Part shown: positions 7,287 through 16,452 of the stretch, piece by piece
How positions within the stretch are numbered: the first letter of the stretch is position 1
Layout: each line of letters starts with the position of its first letter
From: Christensenella sp036660175
Lineage (GTDB): Bacteria > Bacillota > Clostridia > Christensenellales > Christensenellaceae
DNA length: 30,620 nt
Assembly: GCA_036660175.1 (NCBI GenBank)
Contig: JAVXBD010000013.1
Location: 1 to 30,620 of the forward strand
Direction: 5' to 3'
Notes under the pieces: model-generated
The model's input: only the letters and a program-made list of their open reading frames with translations
Told to the model about the DNA's origin: nothing
Databases searched by the model: none
Position numbers and translations under genes: made by a program

Positions 7287-8741
7287 ATGAAAAGAGGCAA
7301 CGGAATTCTTTTACATATTTCCTCATTACCATCCAAGTATGGAATTGGTTCTCTTGGACGCTGTGCATATGACTTTGTTGATGCACTTGCAAAAGCAGGA
7401 CAGAGCTATTGGCAGGTTTTGCCTTGCACACCGACAGGTTATGGCGACAGTCCTTACCAAAGTATCAGTGCCTTTGCATCAAATCCATATTTTATTGATA
7501 TTGATTTGCTAATAAAAGAGAAACTTCTTTCCTTAGCCGATGTGCAGGCAGTCGATTTTGGAAATGATGCACGAAGTGTTGATTATCAAAAACAATTTGA
7601 ATGCAAACCTCTTCTTTTAAAAATTGCATACAAAAAAGGCATCAAAAAATATAAACAAGAATTTATTGAATATAAATACCAAAATGCGAAATGGCTGTTT
7701 GACTTTTCATTGTTTGCTGTTTTTAAGCAACATTTTGATCATAAACCCTATACAGAGTGGGATGATGACGTAAAAAACAGAGAGCCAGCAGCAATGATGA
7801 ACCTTGCCAATCAATATGAACAGGATATTGAAAGTGTACAGTTTTCACAGTTTTTATATCATAAACAGTGGCAGGCACTAAAAGCATATGCGAATAAAAA
7901 GGGTATTAGCATCATTGGTGATATTCCGATTTATGCAGCGAGTGATTCTGTTGAGGCATGGGCGTATAAAGAGCTGTTTCGAGCTGATGAGTGCATTGCT
8001 GGGTGTCCACCTGATTACTTCTGTGAAGAAGGTCAGCTTTGGGGAAATCCGATTTATGACTGGGAATATATGCGAAAAAGCGGATACGAATGGTGGGTTT
8101 TGCGTGTTGCACATTGCATGAAATTATATGACATCACAAGAATTGATCATTTTCGTGGGTTTGAATCCTATTTCTGTATTCCAAAAGGAAAGACTGCAAA
8201 AGATGGCGAGTGGGTAAAAGGACCTGCACACGAGCTTTTTGATGTACTAAAACAACGTTTAGGTAATTTGCCGATTATTGCTGAAGATTTGGGCTTTTTA
8301 ACACCAGAAGTTTTTTCTTTTTTAAATGATTGCGGCTTTCCAGGAACAAAAGTTCTGCAATTTGCATTTGATGAGCAAAACAGTATCTATCAGCCGCAGA
8401 ATTATCCAAAAAATTGTACGGTTTATACAGGAACACATGACAACGATACCACAAAGAGCTGGTTTATGGGGCTTGATGCAAAAACAAAAAAACGTTTGAC
8501 AGATTATATTGGGAAATGTACGAAAGAAGAAATTGCGGATAAATTGATTCGGCTTGCCATGTCGTCTGTTGCAGATGTGTGTATTTTGCCAATGCAGGAT
8601 TTATTGAATTTGGGCGGAGATGCACGTATGAACTATCCGTCACAAGCAATGGGCTATTGGAAATGGCGCTTACAAGAACAAGAGTTTTCAAAAAGCCACA
8701 TAAATACCTTAAAATCATATACAAAAACATATGGGAGATGA
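7287..8741 (+). CDS. malQ: 4-alpha-glucanotransferase (amylomaltase, GH77)
   Basis: MalQ disproportionates malto-oligosaccharides by transferring alpha-1,4-glucan segments in the cytoplasm. The 484-residue protein shows the GH77 hallmarks: GILLHISSLPSKYGIGSLG at 6-24 and SPYQSISAFASNP at 55-67. RIDHFRGFE carries the nucleophile Asp287, IIAEDLG the acid/base Glu333, and YTGTHDND the transition-state Asp385. GGAGG before the ATG supports the start. It has its own promoter and precedes the pgi-glg operon. It probably recycles short glucans released during glycogen turnover and feeds longer chains to GlgP. Confidence 0.96.
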   Translation: MKRGNGILLHISSLPSKYGIGSLGRCAYDFVDALAKAGQSYWQVLPCTPTGYGDSPYQSISAFASNPYFIDIDLLIKEKLLSLADVQAVDFGNDARSVDYQKQFECKPLLLKIAYKKGIKKYKQEFIEYKYQNAKWLFDFSLFAVFKQHFDHKPYTEWDDDVKNREPAAMMNLANQYEQDIESVQFSQFLYHKQWQALKAYANKKGISIIGDIPIYAASDSVEAWAYKELFRADECIAGCPPDYFCEEGQLWGNPIYDWEYMRKSGYEWWVLRVAHCMKLYDITRIDHFRGFESYFCIPKGKTAKDGEWVKGPAHELFDVLKQRLGNLPIIAEDLGFLTPEVFSFLNDCGFPGTKVLQFAFDEQNSIYQPQNYPKNCTVYTGTHDNDTTKSWFMGLDAKTKKRLTDYIGKCTKEEIADKLIRLAMSSVADVCILPMQDLLNLGGDARMNYPSQAMGYWKWRLQEQEFSKSHINTLKSYTKTYGR

Positions 8742-8766
8742 CGAACGAAGTTTTTTTGTGTATAAT
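8738..8766 (+). promoter_or_regulatory. Promoter of the pgi-glgBCDA operon
   Basis: TATAAT (8761-8766) is 17 bases from ATGACG (8738-8743, four of six -35 bases), overlapping the malQ stop codon. It leaves a leader of about 85 bases before pgi. That leader is AT-rich and shows no recognised riboswitch. Confidence 0.5.
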
Positions 8767-8856
8767 ATAAATAAAGAAGTCAAATAGACAACAATAGTCA
8801 ATCAAAAAATATTTTTTAACAGCAATTATTGTAAAAAATTTTTGGAGGTATAAACT

Positions 8857-10239
8857 ATGAAAATCGATTTTAATAATCTTTTGGCAAAAAACATTGGTGA
8901 GCATGGACTTACCGATACAGACATCAAAAGCATGAGCAGCAAAGTGCCGGCTGTACACAAAAACATGTGTGATAAAAAGGCGGCAATGGCATGGAGAAAT
9001 CTGCCATACAATCAAACGGAGCTTGTGAAAGATATTGTAAAGACCGCAAAAGACGTCAATGAAAAATTTGATAATTTTGTTGTTTTGGGAATCGGTGGAA
9101 GTGCGTTAGGATCAAAGGCGCTTTTTACTGGAACAAAGCATCTGAAATACAACGAGCTTAAAAATCGTGGTGGTGTACGTTTTTATGTGGTGGATAATGT
9201 AGATCCTGATGGAATCAATGCACTGTTTGATATTATAGATGTCAAAAAAACTTGTTTTCACGTCATTACCAAAAGCGGCAATACGGTAGAAACCATGTCG
9301 CAGTTCATGATTGTGCTGGATAAGCTTAAAGAAGAATTGGGCGAGAATTTCAAAGATAATATCATTTTGACAACCGATAAAGAAAAAGGGATACTCAAAA
9401 AAATATCCAATCAATATGGATTTAAAACATATACCGTGCCTGAAGGTGTGGGCGGAAGATTTTCTGTGCTTTGCCCAGTAGGACTTTTAAGTGCGGCTGT
9501 TCTAAACATTGATATTGACAAGCTTTTTGCAGGTGCAAAAGCAATGGATGCGGCTTGTACAAAAGCAGAGTTATCCGAGAATCCTGCTTATATGTATGCT
9601 TTGCTTTATTGTGCGGCAATGAAAAAGGGCGCAAATATATCGGTCATGATGCCTTATGCAGATGGCTTGTTAAATATGGCAGAATGGTATGCACAGCTTT
9701 GGGCAGAATCGCTTGGAAAACGCTTTGGAAGCAACGGAAGCATTGTAAATTGCGGACAAACGCCAGTACGTGCATTGGGCGTTACGGACCAGCATTCTCA
9801 AATACAGCTTTATTCGGAAGGCCCTTTTGATAAAATCGTGTCGTTTATTGAAGTGCAAAATTTCAACACGACCTTAACAGTTCCAAAACCACCGATTGAT
9901 ATGATGGATGCGGCATATATCGAGGGGCAAACCATCAATAAGCTGATTGCTTCAGAAATGCGTGCAACAGAATATGCAGTTACAAAAGCAGGCAAAATGA
10001 ATATGCGTTTTACCATTGAAAGAATGGACGCTTTTTCAATTGGAGAATTATTTTTCTTCTTGGAGATGGCAACGGCAGCAGCAGGCGAGTTTTTAGAGAT
10101 TGATGCTTTTGACCAGCCAGGTGTAGAAGCAGGAAAAATTGCAACTTTTGCGCTGATGGGCAGAGATGGATACGAGGAAAAAGCAAAAGAACTCTCTCAA
10201 GGTGCAAGCAAAGACAAGGAGTTTTTATACAGCGTATAG
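8857..10239 (+). CDS. pgi: Glucose-6-phosphate isomerase
   Basis: Pgi interconverts glucose 6-phosphate and fructose 6-phosphate and so joins glycolysis or gluconeogenesis to glycogen synthesis. The 460-residue length fits the compact Bacillus-type enzyme. Visible motifs are the SIS-fold sugar-phosphate loop VLGIGGSALGSKAL (about 72-85), TKSGNTVETM, and the PGI signature PEGVGGRFSVLCPVGLL. QLYSEGPFDK also fits. GGAGG lies nine bases before the ATG. It is the first gene of the operon that continues with glgB after 67 bases, an arrangement that would coordinate hexose-phosphate supply with storage. Confidence 0.96.
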   Translation: MKIDFNNLLAKNIGEHGLTDTDIKSMSSKVPAVHKNMCDKKAAMAWRNLPYNQTELVKDIVKTAKDVNEKFDNFVVLGIGGSALGSKALFTGTKHLKYNELKNRGGVRFYVVDNVDPDGINALFDIIDVKKTCFHVITKSGNTVETMSQFMIVLDKLKEELGENFKDNIILTTDKEKGILKKISNQYGFKTYTVPEGVGGRFSVLCPVGLLSAAVLNIDIDKLFAGAKAMDAACTKAELSENPAYMYALLYCAAMKKGANISVMMPYADGLLNMAEWYAQLWAESLGKRFGSNGSIVNCGQTPVRALGVTDQHSQIQLYSEGPFDKIVSFIEVQNFNTTLTVPKPPIDMMDAAYIEGQTINKLIASEMRATEYAVTKAGKMNMRFTIERMDAFSIGELFFFLEMATAAAGEFLEIDAFDQPGVEAGKIATFALMGRDGYEEKAKELSQGASKDKEFLYSV

Positions 10240-10306
10240 AAGAATAAAAAGAATGATTGAATCATAAAAAACAGCAGGTAGTAACAGATTAGGTGGTGCA
10301 AATGCT

Positions 10307-12202
10307 ATGTTTGAATATCTAAATGATGACGAAATCTATTTGTTCAATATTGGAGAGGCACAAAAGGCGTACGAGCTTTTTGGGTGTCATTATATAGACG
10401 GGCTACGTATGCACAGGTTTTGTGTATGGGCGCCCAATGCCTATTCTATTAGCATTGTTGGGGATTTTAATAACTGGGATATAACAAAAAATCCAATGGA
10501 GCTTTATAAAAACGGTGTGTGGGTTGCCCTTGTGGGCGGTCTTTGTGATGGTGATAATTATAAATATATGGTGCATGGATATGATGGGAGTCATGTTTTA
10601 AAGGCTGATCCGTTCTCGTTTCATTGCGAGGTGCGTCCGCATACGGCTTCAAAAGTATGGGATATAAACGGATATGAATGGCACGATAGCAAGTATATCG
10701 AACACCGCATCAAAAAGAATGTGCAGGCAAGTCCGATTTCGATATATGAAATGCACATTGGTTCATGGAAAACAAAAGAGGGTTATCGTTTTGCAAGCTT
10801 TCGTGAAGTAGCGGACGAACTTGCGGATTATGTATGCGAAATGGGATATACGCACGTTGAAATTATGCCCGTGGCAGAGCATCCTTTTGACGGCTCATGG
10901 GGCTATCAAATCACGTGCTTTTATGCCATTACCTCCAGATACGGAACGCCGCAGGATTTTATGTATTTTGTGGATAAACTGCATTCACGTGGCATTGGTG
11001 TCATTATGGACTGGGTGCCAGCACACTTTCCAAAAGACGAGCATGGACTGGCACATTTTGATGGGACAAGGTTATACGAGCATGAAAACGTGCTGCAAAG
11101 AGAGCATCCGCAGTGGGGAACGCTTATCTTTAATTATGGTCGTCCTGAAGTTGTCAGCTTTTTGGTTTCAAATGCTATGTTCTTTATGGATAAATACCAT
11201 GTTGATGGGTTGCGGGTTGATGCGGTAACGTCAATGCTGTATTTGGATTATGCACGTGATGGATATTTTGTGCCAAACGAAAACGGCGGAAACATTGATA
11301 TTCATGCTGTTGAATTGCTCAAAAAAGTAAACAGTGTGGTGCTTACCAATTATGCAGGAACCATGATGATTGCAGAAGAATCCACTGCTTATCCGCTGAT
11401 TACAAAACCGCCTTATGATGGCGGATTGGGATTTTCGTTTAAGTGGAACATGGGGTATATGCACGATACGCTCAAATATATGAGTATGGATCACTATTTT
11501 AGGCAGTTTGAACATACAAAAATGACATTCTCCTTGTACTATGCGTTTACTGAAAACTTCATATTGGCGTATTCTCATGACGAAGTGGTACATGGTAAAA
11601 AGTCCATGGTCAATAAAATGTTTGGGGATTACTGGCAAAAATTCGCATCACTGCGTACGCTTTATGGATTTATGTTTGCACACCCAGGCAAGAAGCTGAT
11701 GTTTATGGGGGATGAATTTGCTCAATTTATTGAGTGGGATTTTCAAAAACAATTGGATTGGTTTTTGCTGGAATATGCTTCGCATAGCGGAATGCAGAAA
11801 TATGTCAAAAAGCTGAATGAACTATATAAAAAGAATATTGCACTTTATGAAGTGGACGATTCATGGGAAGGTTTTGCGTGGCTGAATGCCGATGATGCGC
11901 AATTTAGTTCATATGCGTTTATGCGGAATGCTCAAAATGAGCATATTGTGTGCGTGACAAACTTTACACCGAATCCAAGACAAAACTATATTGTTGCAAT
12001 GACGGGCAAAGGGAGATTAAAACTGATTTTAAACAGCGACGAGGAACAATATGGCGGTTCGGGTGCACCCTGCACAAAGACCGCAGAAACATTTGAGCAA
12101 AACGTCAATGGCCAAAGATACGCTGTGTGTATTGATGTGCCGCCGCTGTGTGCGTTATATTACAAATTTACCGAAGCGGAACAAAATAATAATAAGAAAT
12201 AA
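10307..12202 (+). CDS. glgB: 1,4-alpha-glucan branching enzyme
   Basis: GlgB introduces alpha-1,6 branches into glycogen. The 631-residue protein has an N-terminal CBM48 domain (about 25-115, with VWAPNAYSISIVGDFNNWD) and a GH13 catalytic barrel. DGLRVDAVTSM contains the nucleophile Asp305, MIAEEST the acid/base Glu357, and YSHDEVVHGK the third acid Asp425. A C-terminal beta domain ends in an Asn/Lys tail. Length fits the shorter GlgB type lacking the extra N1 domain. An AGGTGG site precedes the ATG. glgC follows after 21 bases. Confidence 0.96.
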   Translation: MFEYLNDDEIYLFNIGEAQKAYELFGCHYIDGLRMHRFCVWAPNAYSISIVGDFNNWDITKNPMELYKNGVWVALVGGLCDGDNYKYMVHGYDGSHVLKADPFSFHCEVRPHTASKVWDINGYEWHDSKYIEHRIKKNVQASPISIYEMHIGSWKTKEGYRFASFREVADELADYVCEMGYTHVEIMPVAEHPFDGSWGYQITCFYAITSRYGTPQDFMYFVDKLHSRGIGVIMDWVPAHFPKDEHGLAHFDGTRLYEHENVLQREHPQWGTLIFNYGRPEVVSFLVSNAMFFMDKYHVDGLRVDAVTSMLYLDYARDGYFVPNENGGNIDIHAVELLKKVNSVVLTNYAGTMMIAEESTAYPLITKPPYDGGLGFSFKWNMGYMHDTLKYMSMDHYFRQFEHTKMTFSLYYAFTENFILAYSHDEVVHGKKSMVNKMFGDYWQKFASLRTLYGFMFAHPGKKLMFMGDEFAQFIEWDFQKQLDWFLLEYASHSGMQKYVKKLNELYKKNIALYEVDDSWEGFAWLNADDAQFSSYAFMRNAQNEHIVCVTNFTPNPRQNYIVAMTGKGRLKLILNSDEEQYGGSGAPCTKTAETFEQNVNGQRYAVCIDVPPLCALYYKFTEAEQNNNKK

Positions 12203-12223
12203 TTCGAAAAAGGGGATGACAAC

Positions 12224-13435
12224 ATGATAAAGAAGAAAAAATGTATTGCAATGCTCCTTGCGGGTGGGCAAGGGAGCAGACTTGGAGTTTTAACCAAGCA
12301 CCGTGCAAAACCAGCAGTTACCTATGGCGGAAAATATCGCATTATTGATTTTCCACTGTCAAACTGTACACATTCTGGTATTGATACGGTGGGCGTGCTG
12401 ACGCAGTATGAGCCGTTAGAGCTAAACGCATATATCGGAACGGGCGCACCATGGGATCTTGATGGTATGACAGGCGGAGCATTTGTATTGCCGCCTTATG
12501 TAAAAGGCGAGCGAGGCGAGTGGTATTCAGGCACAGCAAACGCAATTTATCAAAATATTTATTTTATTGACAGATACAATCCAGAGTATATTGTGGTGTT
12601 GTCGGGTGATCATATTTATAAGATGGATTATAGTGATATGATTGCGGCACATCAGCAAAAAGGTGCGGACGCAACAATTGCCGTTATCAAAGTACCTTTA
12701 GAAGAAGCATCACGATTTGGTATTATGAATACAGACGAAGATTTGCGGATACTGGAGTTTGATGAAAAGCCAAAGAAGCCTAAAAGTGATATGGCATCTA
12801 TGGGTGTTTATGTTTTTTCGTGGGCAAAAGTCAGAGAATATCTGATTGCAGATTCCAAAGATGAAAAATCTTCTAATGATTTCGGAAAAAATATTATTCC
12901 AAAAATGCTTGATGCGGGTGAAAAGCTTTATGCCTACCGTTTTGATGGATATTGGAAAGATGTAGGTACGATTTTTTCTCTGTGGGAGTCTAATATGGAG
13001 CTGCTTCAAGATAATCCAGAACTTGATTTGTATGATGAAAGCTGGCGTATCTTTTCACGCAATCCAAATAAACCACCTCATTTTGTTCATAAAAATGCAA
13101 AAATCAAAAACAGCCTTGTTTCTGAAGGATGTTATATTTATGGAACAGTGGAAAACAGCATTCTTTCGGCAGGCGTGATTGTAGAAAAAGGTGCGCTGGT
13201 GCGGGACAGCATCATTATGCAGGAAACAGTACTCGGCGAAAAAAGCAAAGTAATTATGAGCATTGTGGACGAAGAAGTTGTGATAGAAAAAGGTGCAACA
13301 ATAGGCGGCGGTGGTGAAATCACTGTAATCGGTCAAAAAGCAACGATAAAAGAGGGCGCAACCGTAGCCGCAGGGGAAAGCGTTCCTGCCAAGCGAGTTA
13401 TAAAAAATATGACGGGGGTGAGCGTCAATGATTAG
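12224..13435 (+). CDS. glgC: Glucose-1-phosphate adenylyltransferase, catalytic subunit
   Basis: GlgC makes ADP-glucose from ATP and glucose 1-phosphate, the committed step of bacterial glycogen synthesis. The 403-residue product keeps the nucleotide-binding MLLAGGQGSRLGVLTKHRAKP (10-30), the substrate motif FDEKPKKPKS, and GYWKDVGT. A C-terminal left-handed beta-helix of hexapeptide repeats covers about 290-390. AGGGGATG-type sequence precedes the ATG. The end overlaps the start of glgD by eight bases, suggesting coupled translation and stoichiometric assembly of the two subunits. Confidence 0.96.
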   Translation: MIKKKKCIAMLLAGGQGSRLGVLTKHRAKPAVTYGGKYRIIDFPLSNCTHSGIDTVGVLTQYEPLELNAYIGTGAPWDLDGMTGGAFVLPPYVKGERGEWYSGTANAIYQNIYFIDRYNPEYIVVLSGDHIYKMDYSDMIAAHQQKGADATIAVIKVPLEEASRFGIMNTDEDLRILEFDEKPKKPKSDMASMGVYVFSWAKVREYLIADSKDEKSSNDFGKNIIPKMLDAGEKLYAYRFDGYWKDVGTIFSLWESNMELLQDNPELDLYDESWRIFSRNPNKPPHFVHKNAKIKNSLVSEGCYIYGTVENSILSAGVIVEKGALVRDSIIMQETVLGEKSKVIMSIVDEEVVIEKGATIGGGGEITVIGQKATIKEGATVAAGESVPAKRVIKNMTGVSVND

Positions 13436-14555
13436 AGATACATTTGGTCTTGTGTATGCAGGAGAACAAAATATCAATTTGCGTGAGCTTGTATACTTGC
13501 GTACCGTCGGCGCACTGCCTGTAGGCGGAAGATACCGCGCGATTGATTTTATACTCTCTAATATGGTTAATTCTGGTATTAGAAACGTTGGGGTGATTGC
13601 GCAGCGCAGTTATCACTCTTTGATGGATCATTTAGGTTCTGGAAAAGAATGGGATTTATCACGTAAAAACGATGGACTTTTCATTTTGCCGCCGTTTTCA
13701 AGCTCTGAAAACATGGGTTCATACCGTGGCGTTGTGGATGCAATCAAAGGTGTCATGAGTTATATTCGGCGTACCAAACAGCAATACTGTATTCTTTCGG
13801 GTTCTTACACAATTTTTAATACACCGTTTGATGATATTGTGAAATATCATATTGATAACAATGCAGATATAACGATGCTTTATAACGAAGAAGAAACAGA
13901 TGTTTTTAAAGGTGAAAGATATAACGATGTGCGTCTGCATTTGAATGACGATAACCGCTTGATTGATTTGGAAATTAATGCGGCACTGACCGATTCAAAA
14001 AAAGTGGGCATGGATACATATGTGATTCGTAAAGACTTGCTGGAGTATTTGGTGGAAGACTGCATGTCTAGAGGCAAGTATAACTTTGTAAGTGATTTGC
14101 TGATGAATAATTTGGGGCGTATCAAAATTATGGGTTATCAGCATGAAGGGTATGTGGGCAGACTGCATTCTGTTGCGTCATATTATAAGCTGAACATGGA
14201 CTTTTTAGATGTCGCTGTTCAAAAAGATTTATTTTATAGCGGCAATCAAATTTATACAAAAATCAAAGATGAAGTACCTGCAAAATACGCAAAGACCTCA
14301 AATGTAAAGAATTCGCTGATTGCAAACGGTTGTATTATTGAGGGCGAAGTGGAAAACAGCATTCTTTTTAGAGGTGTATATGTGGGAAAAGGTGCAAAGG
14401 TTAAGAATTGTATCATCATGCAAAACAGTGAAATTTATAATAATTCCGACCTTGAATATGTAATACTGGATAAATCTGTGAATATTAGACAAGGAAGAAG
14501 ATTAATTGGCGACGAAGTATTTCCTGTTATTATTCGTAAGGGGGCGATTGTATGA
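13428..14555 (+). CDS. glgD: Glucose-1-phosphate adenylyltransferase GlgD subunit
   Basis: GlgD is the GlgC paralogue of Bacillota that joins GlgC in a heteromer and raises its activity. The 375-residue product aligns along GlgC (VGGRYRAIDFILSNMVNSGI, and C-terminal hexapeptide repeats with ENSILFRGVYVGKGAKV). It lacks the catalytic GGxGxRL loop, which is replaced by AGEQNINLRELVYLRTVGAL. It is therefore probably not catalytic alone. The start overlaps glgC by eight bases (site GGGGGTGAGCG upstream of ATG) and the stop overlaps glgA by four, so glgC-glgD-glgA form a tightly coupled block. Confidence 0.94.
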   Translation: MIRDTFGLVYAGEQNINLRELVYLRTVGALPVGGRYRAIDFILSNMVNSGIRNVGVIAQRSYHSLMDHLGSGKEWDLSRKNDGLFILPPFSSSENMGSYRGVVDAIKGVMSYIRRTKQQYCILSGSYTIFNTPFDDIVKYHIDNNADITMLYNEEETDVFKGERYNDVRLHLNDDNRLIDLEINAALTDSKKVGMDTYVIRKDLLEYLVEDCMSRGKYNFVSDLLMNNLGRIKIMGYQHEGYVGRLHSVASYYKLNMDFLDVAVQKDLFYSGNQIYTKIKDEVPAKYAKTSNVKNSLIANGCIIEGEVENSILFRGVYVGKGAKVKNCIIMQNSEIYNNSDLEYVILDKSVNIRQGRRLIGDEVFPVIIRKGAIV

Positions 14556-15979
14556 CGAAAGTGCTTGTAGTAGGCGCAGAATGTACACCATTTGCCAAAA
14601 CAGGCGGATTGGCGGACGTAATCGGCGAGCTGCCCAGAGCATTATATGCACAAGGGATTGATGTTAGAGTCATACTACCAAAGCATCATGTCATCAAAGA
14701 AAAATACCAGAATGAACTGAGCGTTGTGGCATCTCTAAATATTAATATGGGTTGGCGTACGCAGTTCTTGGGTATTGAAACACTGCAAAAAGACGGAATC
14801 ATCTACTATTTTATAGATAACGAGTATTATTTTGGATATACTATTTATAAGGGTGGAGAGCCAGAAGCAGAGCAGTACGCATATTTTTGCAGGGCGGTGT
14901 TGGAGGCCCTTGCGTATATTGACTTTGATCCTGATGTGATTCACGTAAACGATTGGCATACTGCAATGATTCCGATTCTTTTAAAGACGCAGTATCAAGA
15001 TCGTATTAAAGCAAAAACGGTATTTACCATACACAACCTGCAATATCAAGGGCAATTGTCTTATCAGTTTGTTAGTGATATGCTGCAAATTGACAGTAAA
15101 TATTTTACATCAGAATTTATTGAGGCATATGGCAGTGCAAACATGATGAAGGCAGGTCTTGTTTTTGCAGATAAGATTACAACGGTTAGTCCGACATATG
15201 CAAGCGAGATTCTTGATCCATATTATGGACGAGGTATGCAGGGGATTTTAAATGCACGAAAAGCCGATTTGACAGGAATTGTAAATGGAATTGATGAAGT
15301 GGAGTTTAACCCCAAAGATGATATAAACTTGGCTTATCACTATGATGTTGAAAAGCTTGATGGAAAATATCAAAACAAAGCGGATTTGATAACAGAACTA
15401 AGTTTAAAAGTTGGGCATAATACGCCGCTGATTGGTATGGTGACACGGCTGACAGAACAAAAAGGGCTGGATTTGGTGCGTGCGGTTTTGGAAGAACTGC
15501 TGTTTGAAGATGTTGCGTTTGTGCTGCTGGGAAGCGGTGAGGCACAGTACGAAAGCTATTTCCACTATATTGCATCAAGGCAAAAAAATAAAGCTTCTAT
15601 CAATATTGGGTATAGTGATGCGCTGGCACATAAGATTTATGCAGGTTGTGATTTTCTGCTGATGCCATCTATGTTTGAACCGTGTGGAATTTCGCAGATG
15701 ATTGCCCAAAGGTATGGAACTCTTCCAATTGTGCGGGAAACAGGCGGCCTTGCTGATACGGTTATTCCATATAATATGTTTACAGGCGAGGGAAATGGAT
15801 TTTCGTTTGTGAATTATAATGCGCATGATATGTTAAACACCATACGGTTTGCGCTTGATGTTTACAAAGATAAATCTGCTATGCAAAAATTAATTCAAGC
15901 TGCAATGACAACAAACAACAGCTTTGCAAAATCAGCGGCAGAATATATTGAGATATACGAGTCGTTGAGTACAAAATAG
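14552..15979 (+). CDS. glgA: Glycogen synthase (ADP-glucose, GT5)
   Basis: GlgA extends alpha-1,4-glucan chains from ADP-glucose. The 475-residue GT5/GT-B protein carries the N-terminal donor-binding KTGGLADVIGELPRAL (17-32) and VNDWHTAMIP. TIHNLQYQG follows, and the C-terminal domain has the motif EPCGISQMIAQRYGTLPIV followed by RETGGLADTV. A GTAAGGGGGCG site lies inside the end of glgD and the ATG overlaps its TGA. Family length is normal. It is followed 22 bases later by an acidic protein gene before the terminator. Confidence 0.96.
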   Translation: MTKVLVVGAECTPFAKTGGLADVIGELPRALYAQGIDVRVILPKHHVIKEKYQNELSVVASLNINMGWRTQFLGIETLQKDGIIYYFIDNEYYFGYTIYKGGEPEAEQYAYFCRAVLEALAYIDFDPDVIHVNDWHTAMIPILLKTQYQDRIKAKTVFTIHNLQYQGQLSYQFVSDMLQIDSKYFTSEFIEAYGSANMMKAGLVFADKITTVSPTYASEILDPYYGRGMQGILNARKADLTGIVNGIDEVEFNPKDDINLAYHYDVEKLDGKYQNKADLITELSLKVGHNTPLIGMVTRLTEQKGLDLVRAVLEELLFEDVAFVLLGSGEAQYESYFHYIASRQKNKASINIGYSDALAHKIYAGCDFLLMPSMFEPCGISQMIAQRYGTLPIVRETGGLADTVIPYNMFTGEGNGFSFVNYNAHDMLNTIRFALDVYKDKSAMQKLIQAAMTTNNSFAKSAAEYIEIYESLSTK

Positions 15980-16001
15980 AAAAACGAACAGGAGAATCAA
16001 T

Positions 16002-16334
16002 TTGAATAACGAACCGATACAAAAGATTGCGCAAGAAATAGAAGAAAAACACGATTTTTCGCAGACAGAAGTAGACGAAAGTATCCATGTGGATGACTAT
16101 ACCATACCGCAATTTGATGATTTTCAAGAGGAAAAAACAGAAGAGGAAGAAGAAATATTTGCTGTTTTGGATAACGGCAAAGATGGGATTTCGCACGAAG
16201 AAGTCGCACATGATGACGATACAAAAGAAGAGATTGAAAGCAAAGCAAAACTCATTGCCAAGCAGTTGGTGGATGATATAGTAGAACGTGAATTTGTCAA
16301 TGAGTTTTATGAAAACGAAAAAATAAAGAAATAA
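16002..16334 (+). CDS. Acidic 110-residue protein of unknown function in the glycogen operon
   Basis: The protein is 110 residues, very rich in Glu and Asp, with no Cys and no hydrophobic span. The middle (about 45-56) is a Glu run (EEKTEEEEEIF). The C-terminal 35 residues could form an amphipathic helix (EIESKAKLIAKQLVDDIVER). The start is TTG, chosen because AGGAG lies seven bases upstream and no ATG fits. It lies 22 bases after glgA and directly before the operon terminator, so it is almost certainly co-transcribed with the glycogen genes. I recognise no family. A role as partner or regulator of the synthesis enzymes is only suggested by position. Confidence 0.7.
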   Translation: MNNEPIQKIAQEIEEKHDFSQTEVDESIHVDDYTIPQFDDFQEEKTEEEEEIFAVLDNGKDGISHEEVAHDDDTKEEIESKAKLIAKQLVDDIVEREFVNEFYENEKIKK

Positions 16335-16337
16335 ATG

Positions 16338-16374
16338 AAAAAGCGCCGAATGAAATCAGTTTTGGCGTTTTTTT
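16338..16374 (+). terminator. Terminator of the pgi-glgBCDA operon
   Basis: AAAAAGCGCC (16338-16347) pairs with GGCGTTTTTT (16364-16373), with a loop that can add CGAA/TTTTG-type pairs, and ends in a run of seven T. It begins four bases after the acidic protein stop. Confidence 0.88.
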
Positions 16375-16409
16375 AAGAAAACTTATCTATTTTTTATCAG
16401 TTGGAATTA

Positions 16410-16418
16410 TGGTATACT
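16410..16418 (+). promoter_or_regulatory. Extended -10 promoter of glgP
   Basis: TGG directly precedes TATACT (16413-16418), an extended -10 element. No good -35 hexamer is present at 16-18 bases. It lies 35 bases upstream of the glgP start and just after the preceding terminator, so it probably starts the glgP unit. Confidence 0.45.
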
Positions 16419-16452
16419 ATAACAATAGAAAGCAAAAGTGGAGGTTTCAAAA

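Noticed and set aside
8464..9015. 183-codon minus-strand frame across the malQ-pgi junction
   Set aside because: It covers the pgi promoter and parts of two well-identified genes, has low-complexity composition and lacks a start signal.
10253..10265. Perfect 13-base palindrome ATGATTGAATCAT before glgB
   Set aside because: Short AT-rich palindromes are expected by chance. It is not at a promoter and no second copy was seen near other glg genes.
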